Shown one piece after another: positions 1 through 9,436 of a DNA stretch of 42,686 bases. The DNA comes from Pseudomonadota bacterium (lineage in GTDB: Bacteria > Pseudomonadota > Gammaproteobacteria > Acidiferrobacterales > UBA6901). The translations under genes were made by a program, and so were the position numbers. The number at the start of each line of letters is the position of its first letter. Position 1 is the first letter of the stretch. Below the pieces are notes generated by a model. It saw only the letters and a list, made by a program, of their open reading frames with translations, ran no database searches and had not been told where the DNA came from. Location: contig JAJXUF010000023.1 in the NCBI GenBank assembly GCA_021783175.1, positions 1-42,686 of the forward strand, read 5' to 3'.

Positions 1-212
1 GTCGGGTCGGCATAATGGACCAGATGCACGAGCATATATACGGTATCTACAGTTGCGATATAAAACATGCCGAGTGCGGCCGCGATACTCGCAATCACAG
101 CGAAAATAACAACAAGGCGGCTGTTCCAGATTAACCCTTCGAAGATCCGCTCTACATTCTTCACATTCCCTCCAATCGGCGTGACCAGATCGCCCCCGTC
201 ATAGTGGTCCAT
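1..212 (-). CDS. UPF0114 (YqhA-like) membrane protein, 3' end cut by window
   Basis: The minus strand is open from an ATG at 212 down to the window edge. The visible product has an N-terminal segment containing ERIFEGLIWNSRL, a hydrophobic stretch (VVIFAVIASIAAALGMFYIA) and then VDTVYMLVHLVHY. This is the pattern I associate with the UPF0114/YqhA family of small inner-membrane proteins of unknown function. An in-frame GTG at 164-162, preceded by GGAGGGA, would give a start nearer the usual family N-terminus, so the start is uncertain (212 or 164). Only about 70 residues are visible and the C-terminal half lies outside the window. Family assignment is from recognition, not a search. Confidence 0.6.
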   Translation of the reverse strand, partial: MDHYDGGDLVTPIGGNVKNVERIFEGLIWNSRLVVIFAVIASIAAALGMFYIATVDTVYMLVHLVHYADP

Positions 213-453
213 GATACCCTGCAGACAGCAAACCCTTGAATTACGGCGACCGCGCGAGCCGTGGATTTAAAGTCAACCCAAGCAGCTGGCAACCGCAGAT
301 GATGTGTCCGGCCGCCGCCAGCGTCGTAATTCGACGGACAGTCGCACGCGCTCGATCGCCCAGCCCGGCGCCACCGGGAGGCGACGGAATAGTCAAAAAA
401 TGCTAGATTTTCCGCGATCTTGGCGTATACAAAACATAAAGTAGGCCTTTATA

Positions 454-475
454 CCACTTCACAAGTGGGTTTTTT
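454..475 (+). terminator. Short hairpin followed by T run, upstream of the PilZ-like gene
   Basis: CCACTT (454-459) pairs with AAGTGG (463-468) around a 3-nt loop and is followed by a GT6 run (469-475). It has the shape of a small intrinsic terminator, yet lies only 13 bases before the start at 488. A poor -10-like TATACA is at 426-431, with TAGATT at 404-409. The hairpin could therefore end a transcript from further upstream or act as an attenuator in the leader. The remainder of 213-453 shows nothing else I can name. Confidence 0.35.
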
Positions 476-487
476 CGGGGAAAATAC

Positions 488-2113
488 ATGTGCGCAATGG
501 CTTTACAGTTCACGATACCTGAACAATCCGGGGCATACGCGGACGATGTGCGAGTCAGTGACACCGAGCGCTGGTTTGCCAATCTGCCGCTGCTGAACGC
601 AGCGGAAACAAGCCATAATCTGTTCAATGCCCTCACTGCCTTGAACCGTCGACCCGTTGAAAGTGAGTCACGACTGAAGGTGCTCGAACTCTATCGCCGT
701 CCGATCCTTCAGGTCTGCGACGAACACCAGAAGCGTTATATCGGCCAGCCGCTGCCGCTATCCCAGGATGGCAAGCTCGTCGCAGAAAGGGTGCGGCAAT
801 TCCAGGTCGAAATGGCCTATGGCTATAAACATGTGGTATTGGGATGGGGACAGGCAGACAAACGCGGCTCGCCAGACCGTTCGGAACTCGCGCTGGCGAT
901 ACAGCGCGCAATCCGCTATCTCACCGAGGTTTTGGCGAAGTCCTATGAACTCTACGCGCCTAGTCCCGAAGGCACCTGGCGCGAGATTCATCAGCTTTAT
1001 CGCTACGCTGAAATCGAGGGCATCACCGAGGTACCCATTCGCGACGAACTAAACAGCGCCGTCGCGCAAAGCACGGTTTCGCACGTCTACAAACAGGCCC
1101 TGCTACTGGACTTCAGTGACCCTTACCACCTGCCGGCGCGTCTGCTGCAGAAAATCAGCCGATACCTTGACGCCTATGCACCTCTGGCCCAGCTCACATT
1201 GGCAATCGCCGCGCTTCGGCCGGATTGCCAGTTCCTCATCAATCTGGTCAATGATCGCGCTGGTGTTGCGAACATCGAGAACCCGCCAATTACCACTGAG
1301 GCACAGTACCGGCTGCTTACGACGGTCGAGCTCGCCCGCGTCATGCATCAGCAGCTTTCAGCGCTGCAAGGCGGCCATCTGCCGCCGGAGGATGCATTGG
1401 GAAAGGACTTCTATGCAAACCGCGGGCAGGAGATGCTCATGCGCTTGATTACCTCGTGGGGCGTCAATCCGAAACGCTACTTCCCGCGTACAACCAAGCG
1501 CGGAATGAAGATTGAGGTCATTAGTGGCATCGATACGATCAATTGCTGGGCGAATGGCGGTTCCGTGTTCGTCCTGAGCACAAAGGAAGTTGGTCCGCAA
1601 CCGATGCGCACACAGATCAGCTCAATAGCAAGACATGACAGCAGTCAGTCGTGCGACCAGGCCCCGGGCGAGGCGTGGGATCTTGTCGACGAAAGCGCGG
1701 GCGGTTTCTCGCTGGAAAAGACCGACGCCAAGGACGAGCGCGTACAAGTCGGCGACCTTATCGCCACCCGGACACTGGGACAGGCTTCCGGCTGGGGCAT
1801 CGCAGTTGTACGCTGGGCGCGCAGCTCGGGACCGGATAATCTGGAAATGGGGGTTCAGCGCCTCGCCCCGGGAGCCGAACCGACAGCTGTGCTTCCCAGC
1901 GATGCACCCGCCAGTGACTTTAAAATGGCCCTGCGCCTACCCGAGATTAAACCCCTGCGTCAACCCGAGACTCTGATCACGCCGCGCGGAATGTTTAAAC
2001 TCCACCGAATTCTTCTGCTCGACAACGGGTACCGCACCTATCAAATTCGCGTCACCAAGCTTATCAACGTTACCGGATCGTTCGAACAGTTCCAGTTTGT
2101 ATTCGTAAATTGA
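488..2113 (+). CDS. Large PilZ-like domain protein, probable c-di-GMP-related
   Basis: The product is a 541-residue soluble protein without signal peptide or membrane segments. The first 300 or so residues are helical in character (for example SRLKVLELYRR and ERVRQFQVEMAYGYKH) and match no domain I can name. Toward the C-terminus RTTKR (334-338) fits the RxxxR motif of PilZ domains and DESAGG (401-406) fits (D/N)xSxxG. The roughly 65 residues between them is longer than usual, so either the domain has an insertion or the match is partial. The C-terminal 120 residues (VGDLIATRT, GWGIAVVRW, GVQRLAPGAE) look like a beta-barrel. Start ATG 488 has GGGGA a few bases upstream; ATG 497 is possible. 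Binding of c-di-GMP is inferred from motifs only. The gene stands alone between a hairpin and a strong terminator. Confidence 0.55.
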   Translation: MCAMALQFTIPEQSGAYADDVRVSDTERWFANLPLLNAAETSHNLFNALTALNRRPVESESRLKVLELYRRPILQVCDEHQKRYIGQPLPLSQDGKLVAERVRQFQVEMAYGYKHVVLGWGQADKRGSPDRSELALAIQRAIRYLTEVLAKSYELYAPSPEGTWREIHQLYRYAEIEGITEVPIRDELNSAVAQSTVSHVYKQALLLDFSDPYHLPARLLQKISRYLDAYAPLAQLTLAIAALRPDCQFLINLVNDRAGVANIENPPITTEAQYRLLTTVELARVMHQQLSALQGGHLPPEDALGKDFYANRGQEMLMRLITSWGVNPKRYFPRTTKRGMKIEVISGIDTINCWANGGSVFVLSTKEVGPQPMRTQISSIARHDSSQSCDQAPGEAWDLVDESAGGFSLEKTDAKDERVQVGDLIATRTLGQASGWGIAVVRWARSSGPDNLEMGVQRLAPGAEPTAVLPSDAPASDFKMALRLPEIKPLRQPETLITPRGMFKLHRILLLDNGYRTYQIRVTKLINVTGSFEQFQFVFVN

Positions 2114-2172
2114 TGCAGGGCGGCGCCAGCGCCCACGGACCGATACGAACAACCAAATACGGCGCATAAAAC

Positions 2173-2198
2173 AAAAAAGGGCCCGCGGGCCCTTTTTT
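2173..2198. terminator. Bidirectional intrinsic terminator
   Basis: GGGCCC (2179-2184) and GGGCCC (2187-2192) form a stem around GC. It is flanked by A6 (2173-2178) and T6 (2193-2198), so it works on either strand. It lies between the convergent PilZ-like gene (ends 2113) and the LysM gene (ends 2244). Confidence 0.9.
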
Positions 2199-2243
2199 GC
2201 ATGCTGTCATGCCAGGTTACAACATTTCGTCGGCCTGACCGGT

Positions 2244-2711
2244 TTACTTCCCGGCAAGAAAACGCTTGTCGGCTGAACCTTCGACGCCCAGCTTCCACGC
2301 GCCGCGCGTCTTGGCATAGTGCGTTGCCGCATCGATATCGGCAGAACCGGCGCTGCGGTCAATCGAGAAATTCTGGCCAGGGAAAATGAGGTCTGGGCCG
2401 TGCGTAATCTTGTCGCTGTTGGCCTTGTAAATCAGCGGCCACTCGTAGGGGTTGCCATAAATCTGGCTTTGGCCGGCAATCGTCCACAGGCAATCGCCGC
2501 GCGCGACCTCGTAACTCGAGGTCATGCTGGATTGCGTCGGGGCTTCCGCCGCAGGTGCGGCCGAAGTCTGGGAGGCCGGAGCGGTCGCGGCCGGAGCTTC
2601 CGTCGTGGGAGCCTGCGCGGGCTGTTTTGAGGTGGTGGCGCATGCACCCAAGGCCGCAACCATCGCGACCATCAATGAGGCCTTCAGGCCTTCCGCCAGA
2701 TTTTTCGTCAT
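2244..2711 (-). CDS. LysM-domain lipoprotein
   Basis: The 155-residue product starts with a lipoprotein signal peptide: basic residues, a hydrophobic core and the lipobox LGAC (Cys at about residue 23). A low-complexity Ala/Pro/Thr/Ser linker follows to about residue 65. A single LysM-type domain follows (YEVARGDCLWTIA, YGNPYEWPLIYKANSDKI, PDLIFPGQ), expected to bind peptidoglycan. The product is thus probably an outer-membrane lipoprotein touching the cell wall. The last 35 residues have no recognised domain. Start ATG 2711 has GGAG about 10 bases upstream. A run of eight C and six T in the leader lies just ahead of the ribosome-binding site. The neighbour arsC is divergent. Confidence 0.85.
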   Translation of the reverse strand: MTKNLAEGLKASLMVAMVAALGACATTSKQPAQAPTTEAPAATAPASQTSAAPAAEAPTQSSMTSSYEVARGDCLWTIAGQSQIYGNPYEWPLIYKANSDKITHGPDLIFPGQNFSIDRSAGSADIDAATHYAKTRGAWKLGVEGSADKRFLAGK

Positions 2712-2729
2712 TTTTCTGCGTCTCCAAAC

Positions 2730-2743
2730 AAAAAAGGGGGGGG
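2730..2743. repeat. A6G8 homopolymer tract in the LysM gene leader
   Basis: The plus strand reads A6 (2730-2735) then G8 (2736-2743). On the LysM gene strand this is C8T6, ending 18 bases before the start codon and close to the likely transcription start. Tracts of this length can slip in replication. Confidence 0.8.
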
Positions 2744-2796
2744 TAATTATTCTTTCGCAACTTTAAGTGCTTGACAAAAAACTAGCATTTCACTCG

Positions 2797-2827
2797 TTGT
2801 GATGTCAAGAAACTGCATGTTTATAAT
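2797..2827 (+). promoter_or_regulatory. Probable sigma-70 promoter for the arsC-wrbA operon
   Basis: A perfect -10 TATAAT sits at 2822-2827, with TTGTGA at 2797-2802 as a -35 (19-base spacer, long). A TTGACA also occurs at 2771-2776 but is too far away to pair with this -10. The predicted start of transcription is about 2834, giving a 44-base leader. Confidence 0.5.
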
Positions 2828-2877
2828 GCCTCTATTAGAACCCATTCGTCGGTCGGCAACAACAATTCGGAGACTGT

Positions 2878-3839
<962 letters not shown>

Positions 3840-3846
3840 TTCACCC

Positions 3847-4245
3847 ATGACCGCCGCACAACGCATGCGACTTCTCTACGCTCTGGCCATCGGCACGTAC
3901 CTGGCGCTGATTGCGCTGTCGATCCTATGGGAGGGTTGGCTCGCGCCTACACCGAATTCGCCACCGGGTCTGTGGCTCACCATCAAGTCGGTGCCACTGC
4001 TGCTGCCGCTCTTCGGCCTGCTGCATGGCAAACCGTACACCTATGCCTGGGCAAGCATGCTCGTTCTCGTCTACCTTACCGAAGGTGTCGTGCTGACTTT
4101 CACCGATCGCGCGCAAACAATATCGGTACACAGCGTGCTGACCTACGCCGCCATCGAGACCGCATTGTCGCTTGTGTTTGTTGTGTGCGCTCCGTTTTAC
4201 GCGCGCTTGCGGGCTGTCGAACTGGAAAGCGCAGCCAAGCAATAA
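3847..4245 (+). CDS. DUF2069 family inner-membrane protein
   Basis: The product is 132 residues with about four hydrophobic segments (LLYALAIGTYLALIALSILW, LTIKSVPLLLPLFGLL, WASMLVLVYLTEGVVL, TALSLVFVVCAPFYARL). This is the DUF2069 pattern; the function is unknown. I chose ATG 3847 just after the wrbA stop instead of the longer reading from 3805, because the extension would overlap wrbA and is unlike the family. It is the last gene of the arsC-wrbA operon and converges on hda with only 25 bases between stops. No terminator hairpin is obvious there. Confidence 0.85.
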   Translation: MTAAQRMRLLYALAIGTYLALIALSILWEGWLAPTPNSPPGLWLTIKSVPLLLPLFGLLHGKPYTYAWASMLVLVYLTEGVVLTFTDRAQTISVHSVLTYAAIETALSLVFVVCAPFYARLRAVELESAAKQ

Positions 4246-4270
4246 CCGGCGTGGAGGCGGCGCCGGGAAT

Positions 4271-5023
4271 CTACGGAGTCCCAGCGGCCAACAAGCTGCG
4301 AATGAACGGAATGGTCAGTCGACGCTGAGTTTCCAAGGAAACCAGGTCGATTCGATCCAACAGACTGAACAATGCGTGCGTATTGCGCGGATAACGCGAC
4401 AAAACATAGCGCGCCACTTCCTCGCCCATGTCCAATCCGCGGTTGCGGGCGCGCAAACGCAATGCTTCCAGCTTCTCGTCATCATTCAGGGGATGCAACT
4501 GATAGACGAGCCCGGCTCCAAGACGCGTCGCAAGATCAGGCAAGCCCAGCCCAAGTTGCGCGGGCGCCGAACTCGCCGCAACCAGCAACGTTCCTGCCCG
4601 GCTGCGCAGACCTTCGTACAAACGCAGCAGCGACTGCTCCCACTGCGCGTCACCGACCACGGAATCGAGATCGTCGAGACACACGAGCGCGGCCGACTCC
4701 AGACCTTCCAGGAAGCCCGGCACGAGCGCAGCCTTCGTGCGCAATGGTACGTAGGCCGGCGCAAGTCCAAGATCCTGAGCCAGGCGCGCTGCCGCCTCAA
4801 GCAGATGCGTCTTGCCGCATCCTCGTTCGCCCGCGAGAAATATCTGTTCGAATTTCCACTGTCCGCCGGCATGTGTTGCGCTGTCCGCGGAACGCTCGAC
4901 CGCGATTACTACATTCGAAACAGCTTCACGATTGCGCAACATATGAAAATTTTCAAACGACGATGCGTCGCGCAACTGAACGTTGAGGGCCAGCTGGCCG
5001 CGCGCAGACAAATGCGTGATCAT
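4271..5023 (-). CDS. hda: DnaA regulatory inactivator Hda
   Basis: The 250-residue AAA+ protein is homologous to DnaA domain III and lacks the DNA-binding domain IV, as expected for Hda. QLALNV near the N-terminus (residues 10-15) is the sliding-clamp-binding motif through which Hda meets DnaN to trigger ATP hydrolysis by DnaA after replication starts. Walker A is GERGCGKTHLL, Walker B is LVCLDDLDSV, and FIRSLL near the end corresponds to the conserved C-terminus. The start overlaps the stop of the perM-like gene (ATGA, 5020-5023). The order CDP-alcohol transferase, perM, hda is one operon. Confidence 0.9.
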   Translation of the reverse strand: MITHLSARGQLALNVQLRDASSFENFHMLRNREAVSNVVIAVERSADSATHAGGQWKFEQIFLAGERGCGKTHLLEAAARLAQDLGLAPAYVPLRTKAALVPGFLEGLESAALVCLDDLDSVVGDAQWEQSLLRLYEGLRSRAGTLLVAASSAPAQLGLGLPDLATRLGAGLVYQLHPLNDDEKLEALRLRARNRGLDMGEEVARYVLSRYPRNTHALFSLLDRIDLVSLETQRRLTIPFIRSLLAAGTP

Positions 5024-6090
5024 GCGCGCCGCGCCGGTTCTGCAGTTCCGTCGCGTGCGGCATGGCGTGACGAAAAATGGCGCCCGATAACGGCCAGCGT
5101 GGCCGCCGCTGGCAGCGCTAACAGCACCCCCATAAAGCCAAAAAGCTGCCCGCCTGCCATGACTGCGAAAATTACCGCTACCGGATGAAGGCCAATGCGT
5201 CCGCCAACCAGATAAGGCGTGAGGACCAAGCTTTCAAGCGCCTGCCCGATGCCAAAAACGACCCCTACCCAGGCCAGTGCCGTCACGTCGTGAAACTGAA
5301 GCCAGGCGGCTAAACCGGCTGCAAGCAGGCCGGAGATAAAGCCCAGGTAGGGAACGAAACTCGCCAGTCCCGCGAGCATTCCGATGAGCAGCGCAAGCTG
5401 GATCCCAACCAACCAGAGACCGGTTGAATAGACAAGAGCCAGCACCAGCATTACCGAAAGCTGCCCGCGCAGGAAGGCAGCGAGGACTTTGTCCGTTTCG
5501 CGCGCAATTTCGATCACTGAGGCCCGGCTACGCGGCGGCAAGATGGCAGGCAGCTGCGTCGCGATCCTGTCCCAGTCGCGCAACAGATAGAAGGTCACCA
5601 CCGGTACGAGAATCAGGTTCAATCCCCAGGTTGCGAGTCGCACGCCGGAACGGGTCACATAGGAGACAAAAAGCCCGGCGAAACTGCCGATGTCCTGCCA
5701 GTGCTGGATAAGTGCATTTTTCAGCGCTTGCATGTCCAGGCGCGTCGGCGCACCGACGGCTTTGCCGATGCGTGTCAGCCAGGTGTTTTGAACCCAATCG
5801 AGATAGCCGGGTAACTTGGTTATAAAACCGGCAAGCTGTTGCTGCACTTGCGGGATCACACCGACCAGGAGACCTGTCACGGCAAGGGCAAACAACAGGA
5901 ACACCAAAATAACTCCGAGCACTCGCGGAATGTGCCAGCGCTCAAGACGAGCAACGACAGGACTGGCCACATAGGCAAGCAAACCACTGAAAAGAAACGG
6001 GGTGAGGATCGCGCTCAACAAATGCAGCAAGACTCCTGCCACAGCGGCAGCCAACATCCACCACACCCAGGTGCGTTGCGATTCCGTCAT
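5020..6090 (-). CDS. perM: AI-2E family (PerM-like) permease
   Basis: The product is 356 residues, the usual length for the AI-2E/PerM family of polytopic inner-membrane proteins. Hydrophobic blocks are spread along the chain: two near the N-terminus (WWMLAAAVAGVLLHLLSAIL, LGVILVFLLFALAVTGLLVG), a long central soluble region and a C-terminal cluster with FVPYLGFISGLLAAGLAA and GFMGVLLALPAAATLAVIG. The gene overlaps its neighbours by four bases at each end (ATGA). In gammaproteobacteria this gene is regularly linked to hda. The transported substrate is not known from sequence. Confidence 0.85.
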   Translation of the reverse strand: MTESQRTWVWWMLAAAVAGVLLHLLSAILTPFLFSGLLAYVASPVVARLERWHIPRVLGVILVFLLFALAVTGLLVGVIPQVQQQLAGFITKLPGYLDWVQNTWLTRIGKAVGAPTRLDMQALKNALIQHWQDIGSFAGLFVSYVTRSGVRLATWGLNLILVPVVTFYLLRDWDRIATQLPAILPPRSRASVIEIARETDKVLAAFLRGQLSVMLVLALVYSTGLWLVGIQLALLIGMLAGLASFVPYLGFISGLLAAGLAAWLQFHDVTALAWVGVVFGIGQALESLVLTPYLVGGRIGLHPVAVIFAVMAGGQLFGFMGVLLALPAAATLAVIGRHFSSRHAARDGTAEPARRA

Positions 6091-6698
6091 GGCGTATGCC
6101 GCTCACGCTCCTTTGCGGCCGACGATGGGCGGTCGGATTCCGGCGCGCCCGGCACTGGTGCAATATCCTTCATAAATCCCCAAGTCCAGAGGTAATGGGC
6201 GCCGCTGGCTACGGTAGTTATCAGCACCAAATAGACGAGACCTTCTACCAACAACGGAAATGCAAGATTGGCGGCTTCCTGGATCAGGATCACAGACACC
6301 AGGGCAATTTGCGCCACCGTGTTGAACTTGCTCACGTAGCTCGGCCGCATCGCTACCGGACCGTATAGTGAAGTATAGGCAAGGTAACCGCCCACGATCA
6401 GCAGATCGCGGAAGGCGACACTCAACATCAGCCAAAAGGGAATATACTCGAGTATGGTAAGCATCACGTAGGCACTTACCAGCAATATCTTGTCCGCAGC
6501 CGGATCCAGAATAGCCCCGAGGCGGCTGGTCAACTTCAGGCGCTTGGCCAAAAAGCCGTCTAACGCATCTGACATGCCGGCCGCCAGGAATACCGCCAAG
6601 GCGGCGCCAAAATGCTGGTCCTTGAGCGCCAGAATGAGCACCGGCACCAACGCGATGCGCGATATCGTAATGGCGTTTGGCAGATGGGAAAGGCGCAT
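6087..6698 (-). CDS. CDP-alcohol phosphatidyltransferase (PgsA-like)
   Basis: The product is 203 residues with several membrane segments. The CDP-alcohol phosphotransferase signature D-x2-DG-x2-A-x..G-x3-D-x3-D is present in SDALDGFLAKRLK and RLGAILDPAADK, with all the metal-binding aspartates in place; the usual AR is AK-R here. The N-terminus (LPNAITISRIALVPVLI) resembles PgsA, which makes phosphatidylglycerophosphate from CDP-diacylglycerol and glycerol-3-phosphate. Since a second PgsA is often encoded elsewhere, I leave the substrate open. It is the first gene of the operon with perM and hda, divergent from purM. Phosphatidylglycerol is also the substrate of the MprF protein encoded in this window. 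Confidence 0.85.
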   Translation of the reverse strand: MRLSHLPNAITISRIALVPVLILALKDQHFGAALAVFLAAGMSDALDGFLAKRLKLTSRLGAILDPAADKILLVSAYVMLTILEYIPFWLMLSVAFRDLLIVGGYLAYTSLYGPVAMRPSYVSKFNTVAQIALVSVILIQEAANLAFPLLVEGLVYLVLITTVASGAHYLWTWGFMKDIAPVPGAPESDRPSSAAKERERHTP

Positions 6699-6824
6699 GC
6701 AAATAGCGGCTGGCTTGTCGAGTAATTAGTTTTTAAGTCAAAGCAACGGTCGGGCGGACCGCAATTCCGGTGGCGGCTCGCCGCATAAAGCACGCTATTC
6801 GAAGGGGTGGCGGGAAGTCAAGGT

Positions 6825-6853
6825 TTGCACCTGTGGCGCTGCGGGCCTACCAT
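6825..6853 (+). promoter_or_regulatory. Candidate promoter of purM-purN-DUF3108
   Basis: TTGCAC (6825-6830) and TACCAT (6848-6853) are separated by 17 bases, giving a transcript start near 6860 and a leader of about 19 bases containing GGAGG (6870-6874). Confidence 0.4.
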
Positions 6854-6878
6854 TATCTGTCCATGTTCTGGAGGCTCC

Positions 6879-7925
6879 GTGAGTAAACCGCAAAGCGCAC
6901 CACTAACCTACCGCGACGCCGGGGTTGACATCGAGGCCGGCGATGCCCTGGTCGAAGCTATCAAACCCGTGGCGCGCAGTACCCAGCGTCCCGGCGTTCT
7001 TGCCGGACTCGGCGGCTTTGGCGCGCTGTTCCAGATTCCACCTGGCCAGTACCGCGAGCCAGTGCTGGTATCTGGTACCGACGGAGTTGGCACTAAACTC
7101 AAACTTGCGATCGACAGCGGCCGACATGACACTATCGGCATTGACCTGGTTGCGATGTGTGCCAATGACATTGTGGTCCAGGGTGCAGAACCGCTGTTCT
7201 TTCTCGACTATTTCGCAACCGGAAAGCTCGACGTAGCCGTAGCCCAGGCGGTCATCAAGGGCATAGGCGAAGGTTGCCGTCAGGCCGGGGCCGCGCTGGT
7301 GGGCGGGGAAACGGCGGAAATGCCCGGCATGTATGCCGCCAAGGATTACGACTTGGCCGGTTTCTGTGTGGGCGTTGTCGAAAAATCCCGCATCATTGAT
7401 GGCACGGCCGTCGCAACCGACGATATTCTGATCGGTTTAGCATCCAGCGGACCTCATTCCAACGGCTATTCGCTGATCCGCAAGATCCTCGAGACCCGCA
7501 AGTCGCGTCTGGACGAAGCATTCGATGGCCGCACCCTGGGGGACGTCCTCCTTGCCCCAACACGCATTTACGTGAAATCGCTATTACACCTTATAAACAC
7601 GGTCCCGGTGCATGCGCTGGCCCATATCACCGGCGGTGGCCTGCCCGGCAATGTGCCGCGGGTTTTGCCAGCGGGTACGCGCGCCGTGATCGACAGACGA
7701 ACCTGGAAGCGCCCGGCCATATTTGATTGGCTGCAGCACGGGGGCAACGTTGCGGACGAAGAGATGTTCCGTGCCTTCAACTGCGGTATTGGCATGGTGG
7801 CGGCGGTCGCGGCCTCTGATGCCGAAAAAACCGTGCAAATACTGTCCCAGCATGGCGAAACGGCTTTCGTAATAGGCAAGATCGAATCTCACAAAGGCGA
7901 CAGCGAAGTCGTCATAACAGGATGA
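6879..7925 (+). CDS. purM: Phosphoribosylformylglycinamidine cyclo-ligase (AIR synthetase)
   Basis: The enzyme closes the imidazole ring of purines, using ATP to make aminoimidazole ribotide from FGAM. The 348-residue product has the expected features: [20 protein letters not shown] at the N-terminus, [51 protein letters not shown] and [11 protein letters not shown] take GTG 6879 as the start because GGAGG lies at 6870-6874 and the protein then begins as in other PurM proteins. An ATG at 6807 is open in frame but adds 24 unrelated residues. The stop overlaps purN (ATGA). The operon is purM-purN-DUF3108. Confidence 0.96.
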   Translation: MSKPQSAPLTYRDAGVDIEAGDALVEAIKPVARSTQRPGVLAGLGGFGALFQIPPGQYREPVLVSGTDGVGTKLKLAIDSGRHDTIGIDLVAMCANDIVVQGAEPLFFLDYFATGKLDVAVAQAVIKGIGEGCRQAGAALVGGETAEMPGMYAAKDYDLAGFCVGVVEKSRIIDGTAVATDDILIGLASSGPHSNGYSLIRKILETRKSRLDEAFDGRTLGDVLLAPTRIYVKSLLHLINTVPVHALAHITGGGLPGNVPRVLPAGTRAVIDRRTWKRPAIFDWLQHGGNVADEEMFRAFNCGIGMVAAVAASDAEKTVQILSQHGETAFVIGKIESHKGDSEVVITG

Positions 7926-8611
7926 CCATGCGCCTGCCGGTCGTCGTTCTAATATCCGGACGCGGCACCAACCTGCAGGCCATTATCGATCAAAGCAGCA
8001 GCAGCGAATTTCCCGCCGAAATCCGAGCCGTCATCAGCAGCAATCCGCAAGCTCAGGGTCTCGAGCGCGCACGGCGCGCCGGGCTGACGACTGAAGTGGT
8101 CGACCACCGAAAGTATGCGTTGCGCGAGGATTTCGATCGCGCACTCATGGACGTCATAGACTCCTATCGTCCGCAACTGGTGGTGATGGCTGGCTTCATG
8201 CGCATTGTCGGGGCCGGCTTGATCCGCCACTATTCGGGGCGCCTGATCAACATCCACCCTTCGCTCCTACCGCAGTTCAAAGGATTGGATACGCATGCGC
8301 GCGCGCTTCGCAACGGGGCACGCCAACACGGCGCAAGCGTCCACTTTGTCACCCCCGAGGTCGATGGCGGACCGGTAATCATCCAAGCAGCGTTGCTGGT
8401 CCAGCCGCAGGATACCGTGCAGACGCTGGCTTCAGGCGTGCTGGCATTGGAGCATCGCATTCTTCCTCAGGCGATCAAATGGTTCGCCGAGGGACGCCTT
8501 ACCATCAAGAACGGGCAAGTACTGCTCGATGGTCGACGTTGCGCCGATCAGGGGCTTGCGAGCGGCGAGGATCAAACGGCCGAGCCGTCGTGCAACGGTG
8601 CTTCGCCGTGA
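7922..8611 (+). CDS. purN: Phosphoribosylglycinamide formyltransferase
   Basis: PurN transfers a formyl group from 10-formyl-tetrahydrofolate to GAR in purine synthesis. The 229-residue product shows the N-terminal [15 protein letters not shown] phosphate loop, the catalytic segment [17 protein letters not shown] (Asn and His) and [13 protein letters not shown] with the catalytic Asp. The start ATG 7922 overlaps the purM stop; ATG 7928 in frame is an alternative. The last 20 residues run beyond the usual PurN end. Its stop overlaps the next gene through GTGA. Confidence 0.96.
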   Translation: MTMRLPVVVLISGRGTNLQAIIDQSSSSEFPAEIRAVISSNPQAQGLERARRAGLTTEVVDHRKYALREDFDRALMDVIDSYRPQLVVMAGFMRIVGAGLIRHYSGRLINIHPSLLPQFKGLDTHARALRNGARQHGASVHFVTPEVDGGPVIIQAALLVQPQDTVQTLASGVLALEHRILPQAIKWFAEGRLTIKNGQVLLDGRRCADQGLASGEDQTAEPSCNGASP

Positions 8612-9339
8612 ACAAGTTCGCTCCGGCAGGCATATTTCTTGTTGTCATCACGGTTGCAGCTGCCACCCCGGGCGCCGAACCCGCCCCGATTTCATCTCTG
8701 CCCGCGCATATGGAACTTCGCTACAGAGTAAACTACGGAGCCATCCCGGTTGGCTTCAGCACCCGCACGCTGGAGCGCCAGAACGACGACAGCTACCATT
8801 ACCGGCTGCGCACCTGGCCGACGGGCATAGCACGCATATTTACCCATATCGAGTGGATTGAGGAAGGGCAGTTCCGCGTGGACCACGACCAGGTTCTTCC
8901 GCTGAAATACTTAAAGTATCGCGTCGGAGCCCAAACTCCGCGCAGGGAAGAGGCGAGCTTCGAATGGGACAAGGGTCGCATTGTCTATGCCACAGGGGGT
9001 AGCGATTCGCTACCAGCCGGAACACAGGACGGAAACACGGTAATATTCGAGATGATGCTGCACCCACCGACAGATTCAGACCGGCACGAAGTGCACATTA
9101 CCACCGGCAAGAAACTGATCGTCTACGACTACAGGTTCGTGCGCCGCGAAAATCTCGATACACCACTGGGAAAGTTCGACACCCTAGTGGTGCGTTGGAC
9201 CGAGCGCACGCGCAATAAGTCAGGCGATGTGTTCACCGCCTGGCTGGCGTTAGACAAACTCAATATTCCGGTAAAGATTGTTGCCCAGCAGGATGGTGAA
9301 ACTGGCACAATGCTGATCGAGTCGGCTAGTGGCGTTTAG
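8608..9339 (+). CDS. DUF3108 secreted protein
   Basis: The product is 243 residues starting at GTG 8608, which overlaps the purN stop (GTGA). A signal peptide is visible ([24 protein letters not shown]), so it is likely periplasmic. The body contains LRYRVNYGAIPVGFSTRTLE and GKKLIVYDYRFVRRENLDTPLG followed by DTLVVRWTE, typical of DUF3108, a beta-rich family of unknown function regularly found behind purMN. A reading from 8479 in the same frame lies inside purN and is not the start. No terminator hairpin follows before the ECF promoter at 9380. Confidence 0.85.
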   Translation: MNKFAPAGIFLVVITVAAATPGAEPAPISSLPAHMELRYRVNYGAIPVGFSTRTLERQNDDSYHYRLRTWPTGIARIFTHIEWIEEGQFRVDHDQVLPLKYLKYRVGAQTPRREEASFEWDKGRIVYATGGSDSLPAGTQDGNTVIFEMMLHPPTDSDRHEVHITTGKKLIVYDYRFVRRENLDTPLGKFDTLVVRWTERTRNKSGDVFTAWLALDKLNIPVKIVAQQDGETGTMLIESASGV

Positions 9340-9379
9340 GCCAGACCACATCGAATAGCTGACGGTTGGCTACCGGAAT

Positions 9380-9408
9380 GGAATAAAAGCAAAAAACCAG
9401 GCGTCTAA
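9380..9408 (+). promoter_or_regulatory. ECF-type promoter before the sigma factor gene
   Basis: GGAATA (9380-9385) and CGTCTAA (9402-9408) are separated by 16 bases, a spacing and sequence of the kind recognised by many ECF sigma factors (GGAA in the -35, CGTC in the -10). It lies about 30 bases ahead of the ECF sigma start, as expected if the factor drives its own operon. A second GGAATG at 9375 gives a less good spacing. Autoregulation is inference. Confidence 0.65.
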
Positions 9409-9436
9409 TCTACATAAGAGGAACCAGGGGTAAACA

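Noticed and set aside
2771..2776. TTGACA as the -35 of the arsC promoter
   Set aside because: It is 45 bases before the TATAAT at 2822, and no good -10 follows at 16-18 bases.
4172..5188. 338-codon open frame on the plus strand opposite hda
   Set aside because: Its composition is Gln/Arg/Ala-rich without any domain and it lies antisense to clearly real hda; it is a high-GC shadow frame.
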